A stretch of 64,000 nucleotides of DNA from Selaginella moellendorffii (Eukaryota; Streptophyta; Lycopodiopsida; Selaginellales; Selaginellaceae). Made by a program: the position numbers and the translations under genes. Each line of letters opens with the position of its first letter. Positions within the stretch are counted from its first letter, which is position 1. The notes beneath the pieces were generated by a model. That model did not search any database. It had not been told where the DNA came from and was given only the letters and a program-made list of their open reading frames with translations. Where the stretch lies: assembly GCF_000143415.4 (NCBI RefSeq), contig NW_003314308.1:819769-883768 (forward strand). Reading direction: 5' to 3'. Below, piece after piece: positions 47,736 through 60,124 of the stretch.

Positions 47736-50310
47736 CTAGTCTTTATTACTATTCTCATACTCTGTGACAAGCTCACGAGCATGGGTAAGATTCCTAAGAG
47801 GTTCCCAAGTTGATTCACAAGTTGGGTAACCTTTCCACTTAACAAGATATTCCTTGGAACGACCACCACGAGCTTTGCGAGACAAGAGAATCGCTTTGAC
47901 CTCATACTCCATGTCACCATTCACAACTTCCGGAGGGGGACGAATGTCCATAGAGCGATCCGCAGCAACATGATATGGTGCCAGTAAACTGACATGAAAC
48001 ACATCATGTACATTGGACAACTCATCCAGAAGATCCAACTTATAGGATACATCACCAACTCGCTTCACCACCCGATAGGGTCCAATATATCTCGGCAATA
48101 ACTTCCAAGATAAACATCCCTTAATGTTCAAGTTCCGTGAAGATAGCCACGCATGATCTCCCACTTGATAGGATATATCCCGACGATGCTGATCCTTATC
48201 ACGTCGATACCTATCCTGAACTTTGCCCATCGCCTCGGTAGCTTTATGCCAACCTTGGTGTAGCTGCTCCGCATAAGTTTCAATGGCTGGAACCAACACT
48301 TTGGTCATTGGTTTCGGTACAACAATCTGTTGAGGAACCCCACGAGCATTCCCTTGCAGCATCTCCCATGGAGAATAACCTATAGTGCTGTGAAATGTGT
48401 TGTTATAACAGATTTCTACTGTGTCCAAATGTTCAACCCAGTCACGTTGGTCCACCGCGACATAGTACCGCAGATAATCCTCAATGTGAGCATTCACGCG
48501 TTTGGTCTGCCCATCAGTTTGAGGATGATAAGCCGTACTAAACTTTAACTTGGTACCAAACAACTAGAATAGCATGCCCCAAAACTTCCCCATAAACCTC
48601 GAATCCCTATCTGAGATCATCTCTTCAGGAAGACCACGAACCCGCACTACTTCATGGAAAAAGAGCTTTGTTGCTTGTTTCACATTTATTGTTCCCACAG
48701 TTGGAATGAAGTGTGCAATCTTAGACAACCGATCCACAACCACCATCAAAGTATCATAACCCTTAGACTTCGGCAAGCAAGTGACGAAATCAAGTGTCAC
48801 ACTTTGAAATGGCCATGCCAGTGCTGGAATGCACTGCAACTTTCCAGCTTGCTTCTTAGTTCTGCGCTTACATTGCTGGCATATAGGGCAGGAACGGACA
48901 TAATCTGCTACATCACCTTCCATACCAGACCAGAAAAATCCCTTTTTCAATGAAGCCAGAGTCTTTCGCTATCCACCATGTCCCACTACTGGAACGTCAT
49001 GATGTTCTTGTAGAAACAATTGTTGCAGATCCTTAGAGGGAAGATACAATCTTTCTTGCTTGTAGAATATAAGCCCATCTCGAATTGAGAAGTGAAGCTT
49101 CGCGTTGGTTCGACTAGCAACTTTTGCTGCTTCGCTACTAGGTTTCTGCTTCGACAACTCCGCACGGCATAAGATTGCCTTTGCCATTGAATCACTTCCA
49201 TATGAAGCCTGGACGTCCTCCAACCAGTCCGAACTGATTGCCGATACTGCCCGGAACTAAGCCTATCGACTCATTGCATCTAGAACAATATTGTCTTTAC
49301 CAGGTTTATATATGATTTCGATATCATATCTAGCAAGCTTCTCTTGCCAACGAGCCTGCTTCGGCATAAGCTTAGGCTGCGTAGCAAAGTAGCTCAGTGT
49401 GTTACTATCTGTATAAACCTTGGTGTGTCCACCCAAGTAGTGTCTCTAGTGTTCCAGGGCCGACACTATAGCAAACATCTCTTTCTCATGCGTTGGCCAT
49501 CTTCGTTGGGTTTCATCCAATTTCTTGGAATAGAATGCAACGGGACAACCATGTTGCCTTAGCGTAACACCAACCGCTTTGTCACAATTTTGCTGCAACA
49601 CGGAACCAATAGCATAGCCAGATGCAGCACAATGCACTTCAAAGGGTTTATCAAGATCTAGGATCCTGAGAACAGGAACCGTAGTCAAGATCTCCTTCAA
49701 TCGTACAAAAGCACGCTGACAAGCTGGTGTCCAATGAAACGGAATATTACTCTTTGTCAACTCAGTCAACGGAAGAGCAATTCTTGCAAAATTGCGGACA
49801 AACTTGCGATAGTATCCCGCCAAACCGAGAAAAGAACGAACATCTGACACAGTGGTCGGGACTTCCCAAGACTTCACCGCTTCCACCTTCTTTGGATCGA
49901 CTTCAATCACGCCACCACCAACTATATGTCAGAGAAAGTTTACGTGCAATTGTCCAAAAACGCATTTACTTTCCTTAGCATATAGTTTATGTTCGCACAA
50001 CTTCTGAAACACCAACTCTAAGTGTTTCAAATGATCCTCCAACGTTTCACTAAAGACTAGAACATCGTCGATATATAGGACAACAAATGCATCCAAATAA
50101 TCTCCAAATATTCTATCCATCATAGTGCTGAACGTTGCTGGAGCATTGCATAACCCAAACGGCATGATAAAGAACTCATAAGATCCGTACTGAGTCTTAA
50201 AGGCCGTCTTCTCCACATCTTGATCTGCCACCCGTATCTGATGATACCCGGACCGCAAATCAAGTCGCGTAAAATACTTAGCCTTTAAGAGTTGGTCAAA
50301 TAAGTCATCA
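47736..50310 (-). pseudogene. Gypsy B: truncated chromovirus pol
   Basis: In minus order: reverse transcriptase from IDDLFDQLLKAKYFTRLDLR, with MPFGLCNAPATF and the catalytic YIDDVLVF; RNase H (EVHC, KRWPTHEKEMFA-like block at 49446-49910); an integrase zinc-binding region and core (CPICQQCKR, LDFVTCLPKSKG, EMISDRDSRF, YHPQTDGQT); and a chromodomain at the C terminus (YEVKAILLSRK, EYLVKWKGYP, WEPLRNL). Frames are broken near 49920, 49440, 49230 and 48560. Gag, protease and the start of RT are absent: the RT begins almost at a primer site (50311-50326) joined to the 162-bp LTR. Confidence 0.85.
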
Positions 50311-50326
50311 ATGCTCTGATACCAAT

Positions 50327-50999
50327 TGTAGTGCACCTTATCTCTCTCCCCTTAAGCCAACTGAAAAAGGGGCAATTGCTTGATAAGAGAGCCCTTAGTG
50401 GCTATTTTATCCCCATTTATTCCCCAAGGTTCCAAGGATCCACGGTGACAGTATATCCAAATCTCATCCCATGATCACATATGCTACACTCACCCCCCCT
50501 TCAGAGATGTCAATGTCCTCATTGACTATTGATTAACAACCCCTACTAAGCCAAGGGGAACCAACACCTCCATTTCCACACTGAATCTACCAATCCTTCC
50601 ATTGTGTAGACTAGCTATTCCATGTGCAGCAACTAGTCATTCACCCATACCGCAGTCCCACAATGGAAACCTTCGTCCGTGGATATTCCACACAAGAGGA
50701 AGGACGTATGCATGGATCCCCAATATGTACGATTTCAAATTTAGGGGTGGAATATACCTTGCTTAAGGGTATATTATATTTTTAAGTAGCCACTAATCAA
50801 TGAGAATCGAACCCGTGCCATTTGCTCCGATACTAATTGTAGCGCACCTTATCTCTCTCCCCTTAAGCCAATTGGAAAAGGGGCAATTGCTTGATGAGAG
50901 AGCCCTTAGTGGCTATTTTATCCCCATTTATCCCCCAAGGTTCCAAGGATCCACGGTGACAATATATCCAAATCTCATCCCATGATCACATATGCTACA
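50327..50999 (-). mobile_element. 673-bp TRIM-like LTR element
   Basis: Two 162-bp LTRs (50327-50488 and 50838-50999) start TGTAG[T/C]GCACC and end ATATGCTACA. The internal 349 bp on the minus strand has a decayed tRNA-Met primer site beside the right LTR (50822-50837) and a polypurine tract (AAGGGGGGGTGAG) beside the left LTR. No coding capacity. A second, better primer site (50311-50326) follows the left LTR on the outside and leads into gypsy B pol, so one LTR serves two internal regions. Flanking bases do not match as a TSD. Confidence 0.7.
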
Positions 51000-52217
51000 A
51001 TATCTGGCCAGTGATACTTCCTCTTGAGTAAGCCCATCGTCTTGGGCACTCCGTCGTGTCTTGCAAGAGGTCCGTCATGACACTCTTTTAAAGCTACCTT
51101 CCTTAGTTCCCCTTTTGGAACATACACCCTCATTTGCTTGTAATAGATGAGTCCGTTGCGTTCCGCATAGCCCGTTTTCTCTTCCGTTGGCAGCTCACCT
51201 CCCTGGTGAGCTTCCCGTGCCTCTAGATTCCTCAGCAACACTTCTTGTGCTAAACCATCGTTCTCATATGCTGTCCGCACATCGTCCCAATAGGTTGCTG
51301 TCGCGTTGGATATCGCCAACCTCAAGCTCGCTTTTCGACTTAGCGCATTTGCCACGATGTTGCTCTTCCCAGGCTTGTACAGAATCTTGTAATCAAACTC
51401 GGCCAAGGCATTGGCCCACCGACCCTATTTTCCTCTCAGGTTGGGCTGTGACAAGAAGTGTTTCATTGCCACATTGTCCGTATAAACCTTGAAGTGTCTC
51501 CCAAGGTAATGTCACCACTCCTTGAGTGCCTTGACCACCGCAAACAATTCCTTCTCGTGGGCAAACCACTTCCTTTGAGCCTTGTCCAACTTCTTCAAGA
51601 AGAACGCTACTGGATGGTTGTCTTGTTTCAAAACTTCGCCCAACGCAAAGTCCAAAGCATCCATTTTTATCTCAAAGTCCTTACCAAAGTCTGGTAATGC
51701 CAACACGGGAGCCTTCCTCAACTTCCCTTTGAGGTGGACGAATGCCACCTCGCATTCCGCTGTCTATACCATCTTCCTTTTTCCTGTTTGGTCTGTTAAG
51801 CACAAGGCTACTCTCGAATAGTGTTTAATAAACTTTCGGTAGTAGTTGCATAGCCCCAAAAACGCCCTCAACTCATATACATTCGATGGTCGCTCCCATT
51901 CCTGAATCGCTTGGACCTTCTCTGGGTCCACCTTGAGCCCGTCCTGGCCCACCACATGCCCTAGAAACTTTACCTCTTGTTGAGCAAAGTCACATTTGCT
52001 CTCTTTAGCATACAGTTTGTGTTCCCTTAGTTTCTCAAACACCTTCGGCAAGTGTTCGGCATGCTCCTCTAGTGTCTTGCTATAGATTAGGATGTTGTCG
52101 ATATAGACGACCACAAAGTGATCCAGATAGGGTACAAAGATATGGTTCATCAACGCTGAAAACGTTGCTGGCACATTGCACAGCCCAAAGGGCATCACCA
52201 GAAACTCAAATCTCCCA
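51000..52217 (-). pseudogene. Gypsy A: reverse transcriptase, RNase H and integrase start
   Basis: Minus strand, continuing the frame broken at 62228: [19 protein letters not shown], then YIDNILIYS where the second catalytic Asp of YxDD is Asn, [22 protein letters not shown], the RNase H block PVAFFLKKLDKAQRKWFAHEKE, the tether FDYKILYKPGKSNIVANALSRK and, up to 51000, KRKYHWPDI. About 40 residues of integrase between this and 46235 are missing. Stops at about 51510 and 51760. Confidence 0.85.
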
Positions 52218-52221
52218 TATA
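52218..52221. repeat. Left target-site duplication ATAT
   Basis: Matches ATAT at 62224-62227. Keeping one copy and dropping the element puts the gypsy A reverse-transcriptase codons back in frame. Because of the AT repeat, a TA duplication cannot be excluded. Confidence 0.8.
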
Positions 52222-52245
52222 AGCTCTATTTCGTTAAAGTGGGAA
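52222..52245 (+). repeat. Left terminal inverted repeat
   Basis: AAGCTCTATTTCG then TTAAAGTGGGA. Differs from the right end at two bases (positions 6 and 13). Confidence 0.85.
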
Positions 52246-52662
52246 TTGTCATTATCCCACTTGTAAAATAAGGTTTCCAAACCTTTATATAGTATATAAA
52301 TATAACAAAATTCAACTGCATTGAGGCACATGCCATTTTATTTTAAACAAGGAAATGTCTACTCAATCACTTCTCCTCCCCCTGCCACTGCTTCACCTCT
52401 CTCTTCTCCTTGTTATCGTCGTCCAATTTCTTTCCATCCTTTTAATATTGGCTCAGTTGCTCCGAGTTTAGGTGGAGCCCAAGCCCCCATTCAATCTTTA
52501 CTTTCCCCTTATTAATAAAACAACTGCGTAGACTTCCAATAACATGCTGTAACACTTCTAGTATAATGCAAATCCTCTCAAAGAATTGTCTTTTAATATT
52601 AATACAATGGCATGGAACCCCATGCCATAATAAGTTACATTTTTAAATAAATACATGCCATC

Positions 52663-55600
52663 TCAGACTGTTATTTTTTGCCTCCAACGCCTATACAATA
52701 ATCTTGGAATTTCATCACTCTCCACACTATCAGGATTTAAACCCAATAGTAATGTCATCTCTTCTCTAATACGTCCACGCTCATGTTCAGTGGTCGAAGA
52801 ACCCATCCGGTTGAGTAGATTATGGAGATGCGGATAGTGTTTGGCTAGGCAATATACATGCCATAAATGATGACTGGTGTCTGTCCGATCAAATGGCTTT
52901 TGATATACCGTTCCATCTACCATTTGGTTGATTTCTGCAGCCACCTCCTGGACTGGCCAGTTCTCTATCACCATCGCTCCAAGCCATTTTGCAAGGTCCC
53001 CCAGAACATACGGTTTCTTCTCCCTAGTTTCCATACTACAAGAGATGGGGTGCACTGCATATGTGTGCGTGTTCGCTGCAGTTTTAATCGGCGAGTCATC
53101 GATGATGAGGATTTCACTTGACCTAGCAGTCCGGTTCATCACTACAGCCTCTGGCTTGACGAAGATGGGCTTGCTACCCCTCACATGGACCATAGTCAAG
53201 CAATCCTCCTGCGTTAGGAGAAAGTCAAATGGTAATATTACTCGCGTCTGATCGTGCATCATCTGTAGCAACGTTAATGCATTGTGGCGCATCATGGATG
53301 TCCAAACTCCCAATTGCAAATTGAACCCGGCCCTCTGTTTTAAGTGTCGCATGGTCATTATTAGATCCCGTAGTTTCTCCCGTGTGATTAATGTGAATCT
53401 GTCTCTTTTGACCAACTTGCGACCGTAGGCTTTGAAGGGTGCAGTGACATTCGAGGACGAGCCACGCTCATGGGAGAAAAGGACACCGTTCAGATCAAAA
53501 ACGATACAGTACCTTCGCCGTGACTCTGAAATGAAATGCATCAGCATAAAAAATGGTACAAGTCAATTTTACCATCTACAATATTAGCGAATGGTGCACC
53601 TGATGGTCGTTGAGAGGGTTTTGGTCGAGGAAATGTGAAGGGCGGAAATACTCTCCTCTGCAATGTGGGGTCAATCGCATCCGATGGCGTGTGGGCACAT
53701 GCCATTTCAGCTGTAGACTCTGGTACAACTGGCTCAACAGTGGCATGGGGTGGTTCCGATGGCGTGTGATCACACGCCATTTCAGCTGGTGCCTCCGTTG
53801 GCAAAGTGGACATGACCGAACAGGCAGCAGGGGTGGTGTAGGGAGGTTCCAACGGCGCGTAGTCAGATGATTGGGCACACGTTGAGTCCGTTGGAAATGA
53901 GGATACGACCGGCTTGGTGGCTGGGGTGGCCTCATGTGGGTCCAATAGCGCCTGGTCACCGTCAGTTGGATACGTGGACAAGATTGACTCAGTGGTATGG
54001 GCAGCATCAAGTGGAGCGTGGTCAGCTTACTTGGCGTTGATATGGATAGTAGCCTCCACCAGCTCTGATGACCCTTGCAGGCAAGTAGAGTCCACTGGTG
54101 GATCCATATGCATGTCCAAATATCTCCCTTCGATTGAGATGGTATCCTCCCTACTGGCTACTAAAAACAAACTCATTAGCACATTGAATCGACTATACTG
54201 TATTTACCATCAACTGCTATTGAGGAACTAGGACCAATATCACTTGGGCGCACTGCTGATTCTGAAGGATTGGACATACGTTTTGACCCTTGCTTGGCAC
54301 TATCCTTCCTCGACACTAAAGGCTAGAGTTTGTATCTTAATTCAACTGAATAATCTCTACTTACCATTTGCTCTGCGACCTACATGAACAATGTTAGAAA
54401 TGGTAAAAGGTTAGGAATGGATGTACTATTATTTACCTGATGGTTTGTCTTGTATGACCTTCCTCCGCTGCTCTTTGGCCACCTCAGGCTGACCATCGTC
54501 GTCGTCGTTATTGTGATCGTCACCATTGTGAGGACCATCCAAGTCTTCTTCATCCTCCTCTTCTTTGTCCTCCTCTTCGTCCTTCTGCTCTTCCTGCTCA
54601 TTATCTTTCTCTGGCTCCTCATCCCCCTCCTGCATTTCTTCCATAGGCTGCTCAGGCTGGATGGCTTGTTCTTCCAGGACCATCTTGGGAAAATCATCTG
54701 GCCGAGTCTCCATCTCAAAATACAAGACATCCATAGCCTGTTTTAGTGCGTGACCTAGGACCGTATCCTCACCCGACTGTCTTAACATGGTTTCTGCACG
54801 TTCTTGCACCCTTCGAAGACGACGAGATGAGAAAAACGTGGCCCTGACTTGAAAAGCATCCCTCATCCATTGTACCTCTCCATTGAGATTGGGGAAGGGG
54901 AGTCCGCCATAGGAATCTGAGTCAGGAGGTGGTGACTGGCTGCTTTCGCACACACGCTATAACCGCGAGGCATTACCTATCATCTTTTCGTTGCCCTTCT
55001 TCCTTTTCAAATCAAACGCCTCTGATCCCGACGACTGTCCAACGTGCTTTCGCTTTTTATGACCACTGTCAGTTTAAGCTTGGCTGGTGCTTGCCTGTTT
55101 TGCCTTTGAAGAAGTGTCTCCTGCAAGGAATGACATGAGACCACACGCCATTGCAAATATAATTTGTACCTCCTTTTTTCCTATTGCTTGTCTGTTTGTC
55201 CTTCTTCGACGCGCCACCAGTGCGCTTTTCAGTCCTCGTGTCTGAATATTCACAACGATCTATAATCAAAATGGTGTGAGGCCTCACGTGACCTTACCTT
55301 GTGCAGATTGTGAGCTCGGCCCAACATGGGTATCTTCAACAGTAGCTGTTAACGCCGTTTCAGCATCTGGGGGTGGCCACGCTCCTGCATACAGAGCTTG
55401 TGAGATAATATTTAAACTTAAAGTGCGTACTCACCAGGTTCACAGAGAAGATACTGTTTTTCTTTAGCAACTGTAATTATATGCTCCATTGAAGTCACCT
55501 CTTCAATGGAGTTTGTCACCGCAACACATAGGACACCCTTGAGTAGTGCGGCTCGAAAGAATAGTCTGCCGCAGTTGTACTCGACAATGCATTTGCCCTT

Positions 55601-58288
55601 GGAGTCGGAAGCAGGTGACCCACCCGCTATTTCGTTGAAGACCCAGCTGAGCATTTCCCATGCTGCACCTGGAGCTTTCTCTAGATTCGAAAGCTCTATA
55701 GCCGTCTTCAGTTCCTCAGGCACGGGTAAATTGACCTCCCTCAGATCAATTCGATCAGCCTTGTCGAACGAAGCTGGGAAGTCACTCCAGTCCCACTCTG
55801 CTGCAGGACCAATAACAAGGGCGAGTGTGAAGATGCGGACATTCGTCGGTATCTTCTTCTTAGCCATTATCCCATGGATCTCCTGCATCTCCTTGCCTTT
55901 CAACCGAGCCTTCACCTCGTTCAAGGCCTTCTAGAACTTGTGATAGGATTCGGAGTCGTAGATCATATAGTGGACTGAAGATTCCACCTCCGCAAGTCCC
56001 ACCATTAAGTCAATGATGGAGCTGACTTCATCTGCATGAGTGATCTCCTTGTTTGTGAAGTCCATCACACAAAAGATGTTCTTGACTTGCTCATCTCCGC
56101 GGGAAACGATGCTCCTCCACCTTTGATCCTCATCCGAATTCACGTATACCCGGTAAGGTTCTCGATAGGCCTCTGCTGCGGGGTCGAGCTGTTTCTGAAG
56201 CCGGCGGTCGACATCCCTCTTAATGAAATTTGGATACTGATCCAACTTCTCAACTTTACTTTTCGTGGCATCCCGCAGCAGATCGATGAACTTGGGGGCC
56301 CCCTTCACGTACTCGTCGATGTCTTCATTTGACAACTCCAGCTCTTCCATCATCTCTTGCGTGGTGTCGATGCTCACCCTCTCCACGGCCACTTGCTCGA
56401 AGATCCAATCCTTCAATAGCACACGAGCTCTCAGAGTCGTGCACAAGTCCTCGTATGTCATAATATGGTCGGGAGTCATTTTGGTCTTGTTGAAGACTAC
56501 CTCACCACGTAGAAGAGCATTAGCCACTGTCAGAAGGTCGTTGTTGTCTAGAGACCGTGAGAAACGCAAGGCGTTGAGCTTCAAATCATTGGGCTTCCAG
56601 CCGTCCTCCACACCCATTGAGTTTAGCAACTCCCCGTCATGGTACCTCCTCAGCACATCTACCCATTTGTCAAAAACAACTTTTGTCGCGAGTAGAATGT
56701 TATGGATGCTGAGTGTGTCATTGACCCCCAGTGTTTTCGAGAGAAGACTCGAGAATTCTTGCAATGGAAATGGCGTGAGGCCACATGCTATGCCACATGC
56801 AACGAGGCTTACCTACCAGGCGTTAGTTGCTAGTGCACGTCCTTGTCCTGGTTTTTGTGGCTTCTTCAGTTGAACCCAGGGCTTCCGTGTTCATGCCAAT
56901 GTCTCGTGCAGACCCGATTTGTAGCACGTTTCTTGCTTGACATTCTGCGTGTGGGAGATGGATATGATAGATCGGAGGGGCGAGTTGCCTTTTATCAGGC
57001 GGACAACTCTTGTCTTGAAAACTTTCTTCACCTCCTCACCCACCATAATATCCACAACTATCTCTTGCATCGCCAAGCTAGAATGCTGCCCGGAGACGGC
57101 ATAGAACCGGATGTTCTGATCGTCCAACACCTTCCTATTGATCAAGTCTGGAAACCTCGTCTCGCCCTTCATTGTTCGGTAGTAGGGGATCACGTCTGCG
57201 ATGTCGGGTGTTACTGGACTTGCCAGCATCTTCTGCTTCAGTTTCTCCACCCACTCATCAGATACTAGCCTGTGGTTGTATTTGCTTTGGATGTCGATAT
57301 GACTCACGTCGATTGTATATACTTTGTTGGAATAGTAACAAGTACTATTATCTGCGACGATTTTTGCTGCCTCTTCTTGCTCTTTCTGCTTTTTGCGGCT
57401 CTTCTTTTTGGTGGGTGTAGTGTTCGAACCCGAGGCAATGGCATCACCGAGTAGCTTCTTTTTTGGACCAGGAGAGTCGGACGTCGGCTTGAGCTTGACC
57501 ACCCTTTTCTGCTTCGGGGTAGTTTCCAGATCGACCCCCTTCCCCTTCGCTTCGCGAACTGGAGGCACTCTCAACGGCTCAATGTTGGAATATAGTTTTT
57601 GAACATCGCTGTAGGTGAGGTCCGTGGATTCCATGTGATCTTCATAGACCCGCAGCGTCTTTGAAATTGTAGGCCTCTTAGACAACCTCTCCCTAGCTCC
57701 CTCTAGGAATTCCTCATAGCCGCTGCCCCCCTCCGGGAAGCCGCTAGGATGTGCAAGGTGGATCTTGAAGGCGGATGCTGTCTCTACCACAAGTGCCAGT
57801 CCATATTCTTGCATGGAACTGCATGGAGTGTCTATCAGTTGGATTAGGATCCCCATGCATTCTTTTCTCCCACCATCTGTGTTGTACAGCCTCAGATCCT
57901 CGCCTTCCATCCCGAAAGTCCAACTGGTGAGCTCCTCCCCCTTCTCTGCATCCACATTGACAGTGGCTGGAAGAAGAACGCAATTCCTCGTTTGTTCAGA
58001 AATGCACAACAATTAGAGCTGACTGATGAAAAGCTAGCAGCTAGAAATAACGTGATGCCACACGCCATTCACCACTGCATCAGATGTCTTGAGGCTGCAT
58101 CCTAAGATGGCGTGAGGCTACACGCCATCTGTAACCGGACTGCACTCGAGAGCCCAATCGGTGCATGCCAATGTTGCTACTGAATGGCATGTGGCCTCAT
58201 GCCATTTTCTACTTGGCCTAAAAGACTTACCATTTGAAGTCGAATGGAGGCGTGACAATCGAGGCCGGACTCGCTGGCGAATGTGCAT
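52663..58288 (-). pseudogene. 11-exon gene: ParB-like region to FCP1/NIF-type phosphatase domain, with three in-frame stops
   Basis: Exons: 58288-58231, 57966-56914, 56757-55435, 55384-55298, 55259-55170, 55120-54977, 54916-54437, 54379-54365, 54315-54208, 54160-53573, 53525-52663. All ten introns start GT, end AG and are phase 1; total 1603 codons. Residues about 240-340 look ParB-like (VYTIDVSHIDIQ, then YAVSGQHSSLAMQEI). Residues about 1000-1040 are a Glu/Asp run. The C terminus (about 1320-1602) is an FCP1/NIF-like HAD domain: FDLNGVLFSHE, LGVWTSM, EILIIDDSP; the second Asp of DxDx is Asn, as in some plant members. Stops: TAG 55931-55933, TAA 55074-55076, TAA 54027-54029; each could be CAG or CAA changed by C to T. 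The intron 2 donor (56913) is weak and the 15-nt exon 8 rests on phase. Function unknown; carried by the 10-kb element. Confidence 0.7.
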
Positions 58289-60124
58289 TGTGTGTGCAGC
58301 GGATCGTAGCAGCAAGGCTACTCTGCCACTTACAGTTGGAGAGTGGCGCTGAAATCTCCCGGGACGCCAAGTGGGCTGCGTGTGGGTGGCGGAGTGGGCG
58401 GCGGAGTTGGCGGCGAAGTTACAAACTGGGTGTGTCTTGAAGTGGACGCCGATGCACACGAGCGCGATGCGAGCGCGAGTGTGATGCAAGTGCGAGTGGA
58501 CGCCGATGCACACGAGAAACCTGTAGAGAAGGTAGATGAGCGCGAATGTGAGCGTGATCGCGAGTGGGAGCGCGATGCGAGCGCGAGTGCGAGTGTGATG
58601 CGAGTGTGCGAGCGCGAGTACGAAGCAAAATGCAAAACCTAGCCTCACACGCGCAAAATGTCACGACGGTTGGTAATCCCGCCACGTCATCATTCCTCGG
58701 ACTTGGGCGCCACCATTAATTTCTGGATCGCCGTGCGCATGCATGCACGTGAAATCCAAAAGAAATCCGCAACGTCATCATTCCTCGGACTGCATGCACG
58801 CGAAATCCAAAAGAAAGATCATGATTAGGATATCATTTAATACTCTCGTTATATTTATACCATGCATGATTGGATATTCCAAAGCATCTTGTATTTCCAA
58901 AAATGGTAGATGTTCAGCTAAATAAAGAAATTCTATCTGTTTCTATTTTTCTCTCAAATCAATATTATAGCGTGTGGGCTCATGCAATTTTGAACCAAAG
59001 AAACCCAAAAAACGTTGGACCCAAAATATTTTGAAAAAACCCAAAAAACCTTAAACATTTTAAACCCAAAAATCCAGGCATCCTGTGGCGTTATTCCTTG
59101 AATGGCGTGTGGGCGCATGCCATTTTCAGGGCCAAATGCTGAATGGAGAAAAATTCCCTTTCAGTGCAAATGCTGCAAGAGGCAGATGCCGAGCACAAAG
59201 GACTGTAACTACCTCACATGACACAGATAAACTTTTCTCTATTTGGCAAAGATAAACTTTATAGCGTGTGGGCTCATGCAATTTTGAACCCAAAAAATGC
59301 ACCAAAAAATTCTCGGCGTCATCTAGCGTTATCTCTTGAATGGCATGGGGCTGCATGCCATTTTCAGGGGCACATAAGAGTATATTCCTAGGATATTCTG
59401 ACATGCGCGAGATTTTTTTGAGTTTTCTGGAGATCCAACCGTTAGATCGCAACTAGATTTTACAGAATGGTATACAATGCCCTTCTTGATGACCCTGCAG
59501 AGAAGCATCTCGATCGGACACCACATGAGACCACACGAGCCTTACAATGTTTCAGGGGCATTTGCCATAGATCCAACCGTTATTTTGCTCAAAGATTCTA
59601 CAGTTTGGTGTGCATTGACCTTTCCATTGACACTGCAAAGGGACACCACAATCAGATGCGGGATCACAAAAAACCAACTTCACTAACTCTGGTTTCACCA
59701 AGATCTACGTAAGGAGTTATGAAATGAAAGGACCCTCTCTATTGAAATGTGTTTATGGTCCTAGGGGCATTGTGACATATCAAAGGATTTTGCATCAAGT
59801 TCTGTATTTGCATGTTTATCAAGCTACTGAATTGCTAAACCCTAAACCCTAAACATGTGGCAAATGCTGCATGAAGAAAGATGCCCTTTCTGGGCAAATG
59901 CTGTAAGAGGCAGATGCCGAGCAGATGTATCTCAGGCTAGCGAAGGGGACAAACGAAAGCTAGCTATAAACATGACGGGATGCAAATAGATTACTAGGCT
60001 GGTCCTGCGAAAATCAAAAACCATAATTGAAAACATTGAAAATGCAAAAAGAAAGGTTTATAATATTTTTGAATTTTAAGCAACCAAAGGAATGTAAGTA
60101 GGGCATGTGTTTGTAAGTTTAAAA
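58289..60124. other. Space between the two main genes of the 10-kb element
   Basis: No supported gene. A GCGAGTG-type simple repeat at 58440-58620 makes false frames on both strands. Four palindrome copies lie at 58967, 59102, 59261 and 59340. Divergent promoters for the two genes should lie here. CTAAACCCTAAACCCTAAA, a telomere-type run, is near 59836. Confidence 0.45.

Noticed and set aside
54429-54953. Separate acidic protein gene
   Set aside because: Its ends fit phase-1 splice sites that join it to exons on both sides, so it is read as one exon of the large gene.
58330-58690. Arg/His/Ala-rich frames of 88-176 residues
   Set aside because: Produced by a GCGAGTG-type simple repeat; composition is low-complexity on both strands.
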